A stretch of 64,000 nucleotides of DNA, from contig JAGTWJ010000017.1 in the NCBI GenBank assembly GCA_020064725.1, positions 4,278,001 through 4,342,000 of the forward strand, read 5' to 3'. Shown here in pieces: positions 46,533 through 59,161 of this stretch (position 1 is the stretch's first letter; every line of letters starts with the position of its first letter). The stretch comes from Drechslerella dactyloides (taxonomy: Eukaryota > Ascomycota > Orbiliomycetes > Orbiliales > Orbiliaceae). The translations under genes and the position numbers were made by a program. The notes under the pieces were generated by a model. The model did not search any database. It saw nothing but the letters and a program-made list of their open reading frames with translations, and was not told the DNA's origin.

Positions 46533-49500
46533 TTAGCCCCCATTATGCGCCATACGCAACATGTCGCCTTTCTCTCGCAGCAGCTGCGCTACCGTATTGT
46601 GTCCATTTTTTGTGGCCCAGAACAATGGCGTCCGACGCAGATCATCCATGGCTTCCACTTCGGCGCCTTTTTCTAATAGCAGCCGCACCACCGCCTCATG
46701 CCCATATTGCGCAGCGAATAATAATGGTGACTCGTTAAACAAATTTTTAGCGTCCACTCGAGCACCTTTTTCGAGTAGTAGCCGTGCCACTGCCTCATAC
46801 CCATCCTGTGCAGCTTGTAATAGCAGTGAATTGCCAAAAACATTTATAATGTTTACTTCAGCACCTTTTTCTAAAAGCAGCTGTACCATCACCTCATGCT
46901 CACGTTCTGCAGCGTGTGATAGCGGTGACTCGCCGGAATTATTTGTGGTGTTTACTTCAGCGCCCTTTTCTAGAAGCAGCTGTGCTATCACCACATGCCC
47001 ATTTCGTGCAGCGTGTGATAGCGGTGACTCGCCTCTATTATCTGTGGTGTTTATTTCAGCGCCCCTTTCTAGAAGCAGCTGTACTATCACCTCATGCCCA
47101 TGTTCTGCAGAGATGGATAATGGTGATTTGCCATACAGAGTTTCGGGGTTCACTTGAGCACCTTTTTCTAGTAGCAGCCGCGCCACTGCCTCATGCCCAT
47201 TAATTGCAGCCCGAAATAGCGGTGGAATGCAACCAATCATGCCGTCCACCATGCCGTCCACTTGAGCACCTTTTTCTAGTAGCAGCCGCGCCACCGCCTC
47301 GTGCCCAGATCCCGCAGCCATTAATAATGGTGGGTCCCATTCCCAACGATCTGGAGTGTTTACTCCAGCACCCTTGTCTAGCAGCACCTTCACCACTTTC
47401 TCATGCCCGTACTCTATGGCAATTGACAGCGGTGTCCGTTCATATACATCCCCCGAATCTACACCCTGCCCATCCCTGAGGAAAATTTCCATTGCTTCCT
47501 CCAGCCCAAAGTATGCAGCAAGGTGTACTCCTACCCTCCCGGTTGGGAGCAATTGCTCTTCACCAGTGTATGAACAGAAAAATCTAGTCATAATTGGCAA
47601 TAGCGAGCAGCAGGACAAGGCGGCTTGAGCTGTACTCCTGAGAAAATCTATCATCAGCTGCTTCAAATTTGCCTGGCTGGTGGAGGCCTTGCGTTTCCCC
47701 TCTATGAAATCCATAACCAACTTCCCCACTTCCATCGGGGTAAAGCGGGAGATATTCGTTTGATTTTTAAAGTGATCCAAAATCAATTGCCCCAATTGTT
47801 CACGGCTTGAACTGGAGACTGCGGCTTCCACCTTGGGCATGTCTGGAATCAAGTTCCCCGTTTCCAAAGCTGCACGCGCATGGTGGCCCCAATTTTGCGC
47901 CGCATATTCATATAGCTTATAAGACTTCAGTCGTGCCTCAAGCTGATCATACTTCAGCTGAGATCTAGCCAGAGGGGTATCAAATGCTTTGAATGACAGA
48001 TAAGTGACACATGTTGTTGCGATATCCCTCTCAGCATTGGGAAACACATGCATCCGCTTAAGGTATTCCTGTGTCGTATAGTGGACCAATCGGATGATAT
48101 CGCTCTCTTCGTCGATTGTGACCAGCCCACAGCAGATAGAACCGATGATTTTAACTTCGGGAAGGAAGTCTTTATCCAGCTCGGTTGCGTTCATCTGAAC
48201 AGCAAGGGCGTGTCGCAGTTCATCGGTATGTAGTGCTCTCTTGGCGTAGGTAATCCAAGCTAGGACTCGTTTTGCTAGTTTCTGGTGGCCTTCTCTCTGG
48301 CCTTCAATCCTTTTTATCGCCCGCTCGTACGTCTCATCCAATCCTGTTATCCCTTGGGGCAGTTTTTGCAGCATTCGTTTGAGATCCCCAATTGTAGGGC
48401 AGTCCGCCAGGGAGTCCATATGAAGCCGGACAAGCAGGAACCTGAAAGTTATGTTACAAACTTATAGACAGGCTGATAGCACACAGCAGGGCTAGAGGGA
48501 CACTTACATGCCATCAGCCGCCTTTACCATATTTCTTCTAATGTTTCCCTTGACTTCTTCGTGCTCTAGACTAAATCCCAGTAAAAGCTCATGCATCCTC
48601 CCATTGATGTAACTCAGGATATCATCATTGTTCGCCCGGATCTCGATGTTCATGCATCTATGGAACTCTGGACGTGAACGTATTCCCAACATCGGGCGTG
48701 ATGTTGCAAAGAGGTTTAATTGGACCTGGTTCTGGAGACTGAAGAGTTTTGATAAAAACCTGTCATATCCCGCTTTATTCAAGTCAAAGTATTCGTCCAA
48801 GGCATCAATGACGACGAACACTCTAGAGTAAAGCCGAATAGTAGAGTGCAATACCGTTGCAATCTCATCGAGCGAAGGCCGGCTTTTGAGGTTGTGCTTC
48901 TCATAAAGGGGTTTCAAATCTGTAGGCAGCGCTGGTAGATCGGAGGCCAGTTGCTTCAGAAGACTTGAGAATAGATCCGTGGGGCTTTGTTCCTGCTGCA
49001 ATTGGTAGCTACAATAGATAAATGCAATACCGATATCGGCGTATTCGTTACGTTCTTTCCGGAGATCGTCGAGGTATTCCACAACGATGGATGACATCAT
49101 TGTCTTGCCCGCGCCTGGAATACCTGAACAGAATAGAGTCCCCTTGTTTTGTGTAAGCCACGTCTGAAATTCCTTAGAGAACAATAGCCATTTCCCCGTT
49201 CCTTTGTGACGTCTGCTTATGATATCGTTCTGCCGGGAGGCGAAGTCAATAGGCGTGAGCCAGTCGAGGATGTCTTGCTGCTCAATCCTTTTGAGATGTC
49301 CCGATATCTCCTTGATTTTATCTGTTAAGAGTGCTTCTTGTTAGTATAGTGTCGTATAATCTTGATACTAGGGCGTCTGGACTAATATTTTGCCCCATTC
49401 CCCTGCCCTCTATTAAGAACTCTCGAGCCGCTTGATAATCCCCATGATACCGTAGTTTCAGCCAATACAATCGTTTGCCCAGCTTAAACTTTATGCTAAC

Positions 49501-50832
49501 TGACATAGTCCTAGCTTATCATTCACTTCTCAAGTTTTCTATCTATAGCATCGAGATGAATGCTTAAATTACCCCCGCATCGATCTGGAATACTAGGAGT
49601 AGAAAGCAACTATGACACATATATGCATAGCACAAAAATTCATAAATGTACTGAAAAGATCACTCGCAAAGACAAGAATCCTCATCCAAGGCTATCATAT
49701 TCTGATGGTCACTTCTTAGAAAACGTAACAGTAGCAGTCCACTCACCAGAGATCGGATCCACTCTTGCAATGGTTCGCCAGTTCATTGATAAAATCAGCT
49801 CCTTCGCATACACCGCCGCCGCTAATGCGGCATATGGCTGCCAAATATTGTTCTTGTGCGAGTCGGCATAGTCACAAATGCCACGTATCACAACGCATGG
49901 AAACCCATCCATCATTCCTAGTGAGAGCTCGAGAGTCAGTGAAGAAGAGTCTCCAGAGTGGATCAAGGCACAAGTATTAAATCACCTGCAGACTCCATTT
50001 CAAAAGCAATGATGCGATGTTCTGTTGCCAATTCGTCCCGCGTGACACTATCCTTAACCACCTGATTTCCACAGCCGATTGTGCCATAGTGCACTGCTAC
50101 CGAGGAGGGGTCTTCTCGATCGTCTAGCTGTAACAGATTGATCTCATCAAAGGAGCAGCAGCCGTTGCATTGCTGATTTCTGTTCCGATGAACATACTCT
50201 GCCTTGAACGCGATGCCCTTTCCAGATGGGCGATTGTATTTCTGCGGTAGTTTTTTTCCGTCGATAATCTGTTTTATCTTCTGTGCGATTCCGTTACCTG
50301 ACGCCAACTCATGCTTGATCTGGAGATTCCCAAATGCAGCACGAACTGATTCGGGAGGTTTATCGAAGGACCATTTGGTGAGTTCGAAGTTTTGGCCCTG
50401 ATTTGTCTTCCCATAATCATGCTGTACAACAGCGTTGGACTCCTTGGAAGACATAGAAACGACGACGTCGCCGAGCCGAATATCTCCTTCCACACCTTCC
50501 ATCTGGCGGCCAGGAACCCCGCCACCAACACCTACCAACATCACAACCTTGATATTGGTATAGGTACGAACCATATTGCTAGCGACTCGCGCAGCAGCTC
50601 CCGTGCCTTCTGTCTTCGGAAGTGTGGCAATAACCACTTTCAAATTTCCAATTGCACCATGAGTATAAACGTTGAGGTCGTGGGGTGTTGTACCAAGCCC
50701 AGTTACATCCCCATGGATTTCGTCTAGCACGGCTCGCGCCGCGACTCCCTCAGGAAGCGCTAATGGGGCGACCCATCCAATTGAGTATTGATCGAATGAG
50801 AAGGACCGTGGGGACGGAAGACTTCCAGCCAT
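46533..50832 (-). CDS. Fungal NLR: nucleoside phosphorylase-like, NACHT, ankyrin repeats (1246 aa)
   Basis: Exons 50832..49986, 49917..49747, 49321..48508 and 48441..46533 join to 1246 codons plus stop. Residues 1-339 are a PNP_UDP-type domain (start YSIGWVAPLALPE; VGVGGGVPG; FEMESAG; VIRGICDYADSHKNN). The NACHT follows: KRIEQQDILDWLTPIDF, Walker A GIPGAGKT with Lys about 412, and Walker B VFVVIDALDE near 520. Then comes DGMFLLVRLHMDSL and a helical region. About ten ankyrin repeats (about 900-1235) end the protein. Such fungal NLRs are linked to non-self recognition and regulated cell death in known cases (HET-E-like STAND proteins); here that is inferred. The third, fourth and later repeats are very alike at DNA level. 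Intron 2 is 425 nt, far longer than the others, and holds a protein-like frame (see findings). Confidence 0.85.
46600..47480 (-). repeat. Tandem ankyrin-coding repeats, about 99-nt unit
   Basis: Tandem units of about 99 nt encode the pattern SPLxxAAxxGHExVxxLLLEKGAEVN. Neighbouring units centred near 46930 and 47030 share long identical stretches (for example GTGATAGCGGTGACTCGCC occurs in both, 99 nt apart). Such near-identity suggests recent unit duplication or gene conversion, as seen in other fungal NLR repeat domains. Confidence 0.85.
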
Positions 50833-53187
50833 GACTGGTAATGTTCATCAGAGAACGATGAAGCCCAAGACGATTCTGGTTTGGAGTGATCTCGCAGGGT
50901 TCGCTTTACTAGACTGGTGTAAAGGCATCGTACTGAGGAAAGAAGATCGACAAAGGTGCACCGCACTGGCTTATCGAGTTCTCACGCCGTGCCAGTGCAG
51001 GGAAAAGAAGCAACTACGTTGAATACTTACTTATGTATAACCTGGTTTCGTAAACCAAACCCCTCCTTGCCACGTATAACCCCACAGGAAGTATCCGCAG
51101 AGAGATACCCGTCGGGTGCGTTGAGTATCTAAGCTGCCAACCCGACGCGCAGTTTGACAATGAAAACTCGTAATTTTCTCACGTCGAAAAAAAAAAAATA
51201 TGACCAATCAGTAACGTTCTCTACTAGATACTCTATTAGATCTTGATTCTTATACATAAACCCCGTGTCATTCGCCGCATTTTTGCGCCAGTGACACAGT
51301 ATTGCAGTGTAGCGAATTGCGACATATTCAAAAGCAGGATGTTCGAGGCAGCTTCAACGCTGCTTGTATGTCTATCCTATGCAAGTTGTGAATAAAGTCC
51401 TCTGAGAGCATAGCTTTCTGTAGCTTCTCTACATGCTCTGAGGTACCAGCATGCTGTTTGGAGCTTTTCCACGTGCTCCTACTGAAGTCGTATACCGGCA
51501 ACGCCACACCTGCGGAGGCCTTCGTCGTCGCCACTCTTTCCTTTTGTTGTCCGTGTAGTTTAGCTTCATTGATTGGCCATTTCTTACTTTGCTCCCAGCG
51601 GGAAGTCTAGTGGTGTGCACCCTATTAAAACACCAAGGTGGTGTTGTAGATGGCGTGCGGAAAGATTTGAGGTGTTGTGCCCAGACAACTACTATGCGTC
51701 TGTGGAATTCACGTAGTCAGTTAGCAGGATTCCAAGAGCGAGGTGTATAATGGTAAACCAATTCTTGGAAGCCACTTACCTTGGCTTCTCAGTATTGTCT
51801 ATATTTATTGCGTGACATGAATTTCCACATATGGACATCCGCACGATTGGCTTTATTATATAGTACTATTGGATGATTGATATAGCGCCGACACATGAGA
51901 AGAGATGATTCACCTAGAACCCGGCCGTCAGTAAGGACGACTATGAGAAGAAGTAGCTTGTATAGTTAGACTTACTTGTATTCTTGTGCGTGCTAAATTT
52001 AAAATTTTAAGCCCATCTCCGTTGTCGTTATTTCAGTAAATAACTGGCTTGTTGTCTCGCAAACCAATTTGCGACGCCGGTTAAGGTACAGCAGCCTAGC
52101 TCGCGAGACAAGATGGTTTGAGTCTCGGGGCTAGACTAGCTCATGCAAAGAGACCGTCGCAATTTATTTGACCAGCGATCTAAATGCTGCTAATTATTAC
52201 TATCCATGTTAGATTATTCTCTGCTGCGTTCTATGACATTGTGGTGGAGAGTGAAATATTTTAATACCAGAATTGTCAAATGGAAACGATATTCCCCAAG
52301 GTCTACATTTTGATTTGATGATGACGTCTCTCCATGTCGTGACCAGGGTAATCCATAAGGTCCCGCCCTTTAAATCACCGCCACAAAGCACAGGTCTCAT
52401 TTGTGTCATAGAATGAATCCATCAAGTCGTCGTCGTTAGTTAGGGTTAGAAGTAGACGTTTGAGTATTTTGTATGTATAAATTGAGAGCGTGACGTTGTT
52501 AAATATAATGAGAGCGTGAGATGGAGAAGAGGAATGAGGTGTAATGGAGAAGGTGACGTCTGGTCGTGCAACGTGCCGTCGACGTTTATATAGCCAGCTG
52601 GATGGCAACACATCATGAAATCAACGTGCCGCAACTTTTCCACTTCATTAACCGCCACACCAATCAGCTGCAAATAAATTGGCGTCGAATAGAAACCATC
52701 CGCAGTACAAACTCTCAGCCGCGACGCTGACAACCAGTCTACTACGTGATGACCCTTCGCCTACCAAAACCGCATCACGACCTCAAACGCTGTGTCATAT
52801 CCTCAACAGGGAATGCGTTGCTGCGGCCTCGGAAATTGCCCGATGGGGTTTAATGCGAGCGGCAGCAGGGGTTCCGTTTGGCTGGCGGGCCGGCTGCACG
52901 AGCTGGTTTGAGCCCGTTGTCGTGCGACTCGAACATTAAACTTCTGGACTCACATCAACCACATGATGCTACGCGACCAGACTGCAAAGTGAGTACTCCG
53001 CTGACACCGTCCTTTAGACTCGATCACTGACTATTTCCTACTATCCTCAAGGCGTTCTTCTACTTTAAAGGCCTTCGACGCTCCGTAGGCCGCTCTCAGC
53101 AGCATCTCTGCTTTCTCCGCTCCGTCTTTACACGGCCAGGAGAATAGGAGACGAGAGCGGCCGTTTAGTAGTACGGCTACACACAAC
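50833..53187. other. Divergent intergenic region between NLR and DNA ligase-like gene
   Basis: 2.35 kb with both promoters. A minus-strand frame at about 51328..51600 reads like a fragment of a protein (..DFSRSTWKSSKQHAG..) but has no recognised domain. A solo MITE-type terminus lies at 52048..52112. No gene supported. Confidence 0.45.
52048..52112 (+). repeat. Solo copy of a MITE terminus, related to the 59.2-kb element
   Basis: 65 bp beginning CTTGTTGTCTCGC, containing GCCGGTTAAGGTACAGCAGCC and ending GCTCGCGAGACAAG. It aligns end to end with the left terminus of the MITE at 59162 (roughly three quarters identical by eye). I found no inverted partner nearby, so it is a lone end or a decayed copy. 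Confidence 0.65.
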
Positions 53188-56167
53188 ATGACCTTCCTGT
53201 TCGCCCATGTTTGCGATCTGCTCTCGACGCTCGAGGCGCATCATCTGCCCGCGAATGGCAAAGCCCGAACTTCAGACGAGCTTCGACCGCTGTACAAGCC
53301 CCATTTGGCGTCCTGGTTTACGTACTTTCGGCCGGACTTGACGCCGGAGATATGGCTAGCGTTGTTCTCACTGTTGTGGCCGGAGGGCCGGCCGGATAGG
53401 GTGTATGGGTTCAAGGAGGAAGGGCTGATCAGCGCTGTAGTGGGGGCGATGTGTCTTGGCACTGGCAGGGCGGATGAGCTGCGGCGGTGGAGGACCGGAG
53501 GGCGGGGTGATCAGGATCTCGGGGAGTGCATTGAGAGGGTATTCGCTATGGCTGTACGAACATTTCACTCCAGATGGCCATATCAGGGACAACGCTAATG
53601 CGGGGTGTATCACATAGGAGAATATCGTGCTGCCGTCGAATGCGGTCACGATAGCTGAGGTTGAGAGCATACTCGACGAGCTAGCCGCACACTGCCGCTT
53701 CTCAAGCTCGGATATCCGCGCCTCTCGTGACAATGGAATCCTCAAGAAATCGAAAACCACAGTTCCAACCCGCCAGTTCCTCCTCGGCAGCATATACCAG
53801 CGCCTCTCCAGCCGTGATGCGAAATGGTTCACCAGAATCCTACTCAAGACGCTGCTGCCCGTGTCGCTGGACCACGAGGCTGTCTTTCGCGAATTCCACT
53901 TCCTGTTGCCGGAGATCTGGCGGGTGCGCGGCGAGCTCAAGTCTGCGTTGGCGCTGCTGGGGAGTAAGACGTTCAAGTTGTTTCCCTGCAAGCCCAGCGC
54001 GGAGGACGAGGACGAGCTGAGAGATGCGGCGTCAAGGCTGCTAATGCCGGAGATTGGCGTCAAAGTTGGCCGTCCGGTGTTCATCAAGGCTCTGAGCTGC
54101 GATCAGGTGCTGCGGACCGTCGGCAAGAGCACCTGGGCCATGGAGCGTAAATACGACGGCGGTATGATACAATAATCATACGACGAGTTGATCTCACATA
54201 CTAATATCGGTGACATGATCTAGAGTACTGCCAGATTCACATCGACCTCACAAAGGGCAAGGACTGGCTGAAAATATACAGCAAGTCCGGCCGCGACTCG
54301 ACGCAAGACCGCGCGGGCTGCCACTCCATCATCCGCGAATGCCTACAGCTCGACTCACCCAACAAGCGCATCGTCAAGCAGAAATGCATCCTCGAAGCCG
54401 AATTCCTCGTCTACTCGAACAAAGACCAGCAGATCGCTAGCTTCCATGCCATCAGAAACCACGTCACGCGCTCGGGGACCTACATTGGCACCTCGCTGTC
54501 CGTCGTCGACAGACACCGGGATTCCGAGCATATTATGCTCAAATTCTTCGACTGCATTCTCCTCGACGATATCTGCACGCCCATCAGCAGTTATAACGCC
54601 CGCCGCCATCATTTGGAGCAGCTGCTGGTGAAAAAGTTACCGAATAGAGCAGAGCTTGCGACGCGGATTGTTGTTGATTTCGCGGCCGCGGATTCTCGGG
54701 CGACGTTTCTTGAGGCGTTCGCACAGGGGATCGGGATGAAGTGGGAGGGGTTTGTGATGAAGCCGTGTGACGGGAGCTATGTTGGGTGGGGCATGCACAA
54801 GGGGAACTTTTGGATCAAGCTGAAGAAGGACTATATTCCCGGCTTTGGCGATTCTGCGGACTTTGCGATCGTGGGAGGTAGACACGGCGGGAGGAGGGGA
54901 ATGGAGCGTGGACGTAAGTGCTGTCCATAGATGGAGCGAACGTTGGATTACAGCTGACCTTGCCCGCAGTGGACTCGGGTACCGCGAATACGTTTTACGC
55001 AGCGTGCTTGGTGAACAAGCACGATGTAGTCGCGCTGGTAAGCACTGACGGAACTGTCATTCAAGACCTTTATGACCCGGACTAACGTGGTGATTTGTTC
55101 AGTCTGCAAAGCCGATATTCAAAATCGTTTTCACGGTCTCCTACAACCTAACGCAGGCCGACCTCAAGTTCCTCAAGTCGCAACGGTACTTCCATAGCAT
55201 CGAGTTCTCCGAGAGTCACACGGCAGCGTACGGTCTATCCCCGCTCGATCCGCACTTCCCGGAGCCCGATTTCCTATTCTCCACTCCGCCGGTGATAGAG
55301 TGTTTTGGCGCCGGGTTCGACAAGACCGCCGTCTCAGACTACTGGACGCTGCGGTGGCCGCGGGTGCAGAAAATACACAAGGATAGAGAGTATCTTGAGG
55401 CCGTGACGTTCCAGGAGCTCCAAGAGATGGGCCGAAAAGCGATGACCGTCTCCGCGGATATCGCTGCCGAAGTCAAAGAGTGGGAACAGAAACTCAAGTC
55501 GTCCGTGCGAAAGGGCAAGGATAAGCACACGCATAATCCTAAGGGGATGCTGGCACGGTCGTTCTGGCAGGCGGACTCACCGACTACCGAGCTGTTGGAT
55601 ACTGTGCATTGGGCGCTGTCGAGCGTTACGCCGCCGGCCTCGGGATCTCAGTCTCATTCTGCGACGGAGCGCTCGTCGGCGGCAGCCAAGCGCAAGAGGC
55701 CCTTGTCGCAGATATCCGGTAACAACATGTCGCCGCCGGCTCGAGAGGTTGAGTCGCGCAGTCCCAGACGGGCTATCTCCACGTCGCCATTGTTCTCGAG
55801 CCCGGTGTATCTGATGGAATGTCTGTCGGATAAAGCAGAGGTGCAGGAGCTATTCGACGCGCTGGGTATCAGCCGTCGTGGCAGCTGCAAGGACTTGGCG
55901 GGCGTAGCTGGTCATGATGACGAGGGCAGCGAGATACGAAAGAGGGTATTGCTAGTCGAGGAGCGCAGGCGGGAGGATATGAGGAGCCTGGTCGGACGGT
56001 TGAGTCGGGCTTCTGCAGAGCTAGGGCTTGTGGTGGACGTGTACAGCTGGCGGATACTGAAGAAGATGAAGAGGGTGTTGGATTGTGCTGTGGAAGGGAC
56101 GACGGGTTTGAAGAGGAGGAGGACCGAGGAGGACTGGAGCGTAATGCATCTGGATACGATTTGCTAG
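53188..56167 (+). CDS. ATP-dependent DNA ligase-domain protein, 910 aa
   Basis: Exons 53188..53553, 53618..54161, 54224..54913, 54970..55037 and 55103..56167 join to 910 codons plus stop. The N-terminal part resembles a ligase DNA-binding domain (LYKPHLASWFTYFRPDLTPE; RQFLLGSIYQRLSSRDAKWF). The nucleotidyltransferase core has motif I ERKYDGEY with the adenylated Lys at about 300, ILEAEFLVYS, the FFDCILLDD block, EGFVMKP (about 478) and the motif V-like WIKLKKDYIPG. The OB-fold part follows. The C-terminus is Ser/Arg-rich with no BRCT repeats that I can see, unlike ligase IV. It could be a ligase IV relative or the separate fungal ligase-domain family. Expected to seal nicks in nuclear DNA; activity is not shown. 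Confidence 0.85.
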
Positions 56168-57076
56168 ATGGTCATTACTGGTGTTTCGGGGCGGTGTTTT
56201 ATATCGGGGGCGTTTTGGGATTGGGATTGGAGGTGGAGATACCCGCATTATATCGGCGCAGTGCCATTTTATATATCTACTAGCAAAATAGTTTCTACAA
56301 TAATATCACAGACTTGACATCTACTTCCATACCGCATTGGCAATATCGAAGCACGGGCCTTATCGCTGCCGATACGGACGTACGGAATGCAAGTGCAGCC
56401 AGGTCACGAGCTCTGGCCCGACGTCATGCAGCGACGAATAACATCCCGGCCATATCTTATTTTCAGCAGGGGCGGTGGCCTTGTCGGCGCTCTGATTGGC
56501 CAATTGGCGTCCGTTTTTCGTGGGAGCGCAGCAGGTCATGCCATTGCGAGGCCATGCGGTGCTGCACCTCTAGACAGACAGACAGTGTAATACATACCAT
56601 GTTCTGCTATACCATGCCCGGAGCTGCCAGTTGATTAGCTCGTTTCGGGCCTGGCGGCATGGTCGGTTGGTCTTGCGGAAACAGAGTTTAGCCCGAAAGA
56701 AGCAGAAGCAGAAGACGAAGAAGGATTGAGGAAGGATTGGAGAAAATGTTGGTAGTTTGGCAGCGTTGGCCCAGCCGGCAAACCACGACTACTGCCACCC
56801 AGAATTGACTTCCTCACTTCCTCACTTCCACCACCACCACCACCTTCCTCCGCAGCCCGCTGCCTCTCGCCAGACCGCCGAAGTCGTATCCTTCCGCCGG
56901 CATCGAAGCCGCAGCCTCGTCCGCCAGCCTCAATTACCTCTCCGCGAGCACCTGTCCGCCCGCCGGCCCGCCCAGCCAATTAAAAAACCCCGCAACAACC
57001 GAAACGCCGGACTCACAACCCTCCCGCCAAACCCACCCATACCACGCAATACAAGACCGCCAAAGGCCGTACCGCC
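56168..57076. promoter_or_regulatory. COX6 upstream region with CCAAT boxes
   Basis: The 909-bp gap ends in a strongly pyrimidine-rich leader. CCAAT occurs at 56976..56980, about 97 bp before the COX6 start. A tight palindromic cluster (ATTGGCCAATTGG, 56495..56507) lies about 570 bp upstream. The HAP2/3/5 (CBF/AnCF) complex binds CCAAT and controls respiratory genes in fungi; use of these sites here is inferred. Confidence 0.4.
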
Positions 57077-57997
57077 ATGTCGTCTGCCGTCCTCCGATTA
57101 GTTTCCTCGGCCGCCGCTGCCCGCCCGGCGACGATTGCCGCGCTCCGTACCACCGCTTTGCCGAGAGCCCGTGCTGCCGCTGTCGTCGTCCCGCGACTTG
57201 CCGTCGCTGGACCGTCGGTTGGCGTCCGCGCGTACTCGAGCGCCCATGACGAGGAGACCTTCGAGGAGTTTACTGCCAGGTGAGGGAGTGGTGGAATTTT
57301 TGTCCTGCTTTTGAATATATATCGATTGGCGGGTTCGATGCGATGCGATCGATATAAGGTGATATGTCGGAGGGATGGCGTCGTTAACGGTGGCGATTTC
57401 TTTTTTTCCAAATGGGCTGTAGATACGAGAAGGAGTTTGACGGTGTGCAGGATGTCTTTGAGCTTCAGGTACGTGCATTGGACGTCTTGTTCGTTGGCGG
57501 TTTGCGCGTGGAATCGGGCGTGACGCGCCGGCTTAAAATTTTCTGATATCGGACATGGTTACACGGATATGGGCCGTTTCATGCCGTTTGATTGGACGGT
57601 TGGCTGATATTCGGTGGCAGCGAAACCTGAACAACTGCTTCGCATACGATCTCGTCCCGTCCCCGTCGGTCATCACCGCGGCGCTCCGTGCCGCCCGCCG
57701 GGTAAACGACTTCCCGACGGCCGTCAGGATCTTTGAAGGTAACCAACAAATGCAGCCGACAAATCACTCTCCACTCTCTATCCCTTTACGCCTTTCTACA
57801 TTCGTCTCAATGCTGTTCAGCTGGCTGATTATCGGGGACCCCGTGTTACATACGGGGTTGGAACGTGCACGATAGGCATCAAGGCGAAAGTTGAGAATAA
57901 CACGCAGTACGAGCAGTACCTGCACGAGCTGAAGGATTTAAGAGAGGAGCTGGGCGTGCAGCTCGCGGAGGAACTGTACCCTCCCAAGGAGAAGTGA
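57077..57997 (+). CDS. COX6: Cytochrome c oxidase subunit VI (mammalian Va type), 162 aa
   Basis: Exons 57077..57279, 57423..57468, 57621..57738 and 57876..57997 join to 162 codons plus stop. The Arg/Ala-rich N-terminus (MSSAVLRLVSSAAAARPA... RAYSSAHDEE) is a mitochondrial presequence with a likely cleavage near RAYSS. The mature part has ETFEEFTARYEKEFDGVQD, LNNCFAYDLVPSPSVITAAL, RAARRVNDFPTAVRIFEGIK and YLHELKDLREELGV, the COX5A/Cox6 family pattern. It is a nuclear-encoded subunit of complex IV on the matrix side of the inner membrane. Exon 2 is only 46 nt. All three introns have GT..AG ends and preserve frame. Confidence 0.95.
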
Positions 57998-59161
57998 AGG
58001 ACGAAAACTAGAAGACGTACCACGGAATGAATTAAACGCCCGCTGCAATGCGACGGTGGAAGGAGGGGTTGGAAACCATAGTGCCCGCTTGTAAAGAAAT
58101 CATTGCGCTTTTTTCTTTTTCACTTGTCTCTTTGTTTCATACTTGATTTTCGCCTTTTTATTCCATATTACAGATACACTTTGGAATTCTCGTTGGGGAG
58201 ACGTACGGTACGGTATATATTATCTGGGCACGAACGTTGTAAAAAAAAAAGGCAGGGTTGAAGTGCAGCTAGTCAGTGGGCTGGTCAATAAACAGGGTTA
58301 TATATTCGAGGGAACGAAATGAACTAATATAAAGAACTAGTACTAGGCGTATATGCGAACGGGTGGAACCGTGTAAGCTTGGTTTTCCTCGCAGCGCTAT
58401 GCATTCAAGATGGTGAGATTACAAGACGAATGTGATGAAAAATGCACGAAAGTTGACACAGTACTGGCTGAGATCGATCATGCGCGATGTCAACGAACCC
58501 TTAAGCCAATTCCTTCCAGCCAGCTTGGGACAGCATATACATAAGCTCCACGGAGGGGAAATATGCCAATTCGGATTCTCAAAAAAAAAAAAAAAAAAAA
58601 AAAAGGTGTATATACACCTACACACGAAGCAGCATGCACTAGCAGAGATCTGAGTATCTGTGAAATCTTGAAAGAGTGTGTGCACGCAGCATGACGACAT
58701 CCGAATATGCAAAGGCAGATATATCTGTCAGGGATCTAGGTATATTTGGACAAGTTCAGTTTATATTTACGAAACTAACCAGTATACTACTAGCACCGTG
58801 AAGCTCATATATATATGTTCCTGGAATCAATATCAACGCTATCGTACTGTCTGACTAGCGCACTATCCCGGCTACGGATGCAAACAAATCTGATAAGATG
58901 CTTATCATCCGGGTGCGCCCTCATATGCGCATAGTCATGTAGGCGGCCCGGACAAAGATTGGCACTCACCTCGGATTAGCACTCCAGCTCGTTAGAAAAT
59001 TCGATAGTGTAATTTGCATGCGGTATATATCGGATCCTTGGTCTCAGACGGAACTGTGTGGGTTTTGCTCGCGAGACCAGTCTCAGACGGATAGGCCGTA
59101 TACATATTATACTGACAATACTGCGGGTATTGATTGTTATTAATTTATATCAACTAAAATA
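57998..59161. other. Gene-poor region downstream of COX6
   Basis: AT-leaning, with no gene. Contains an A24 homopolymer at 58581..58604 and, at about 59040..59095, a TCTCAGACGG pair near a GCTCGCGAGAC motif that also occurs in the MITE ends. Confidence 0.5.

Noticed and set aside
51328..51620. Minus-strand coding fragment upstream of the NLR
   Set aside because: Reads somewhat like protein but has a stop a few codons upstream, no domain and no splice partners; may be a decayed gene but cannot be supported.
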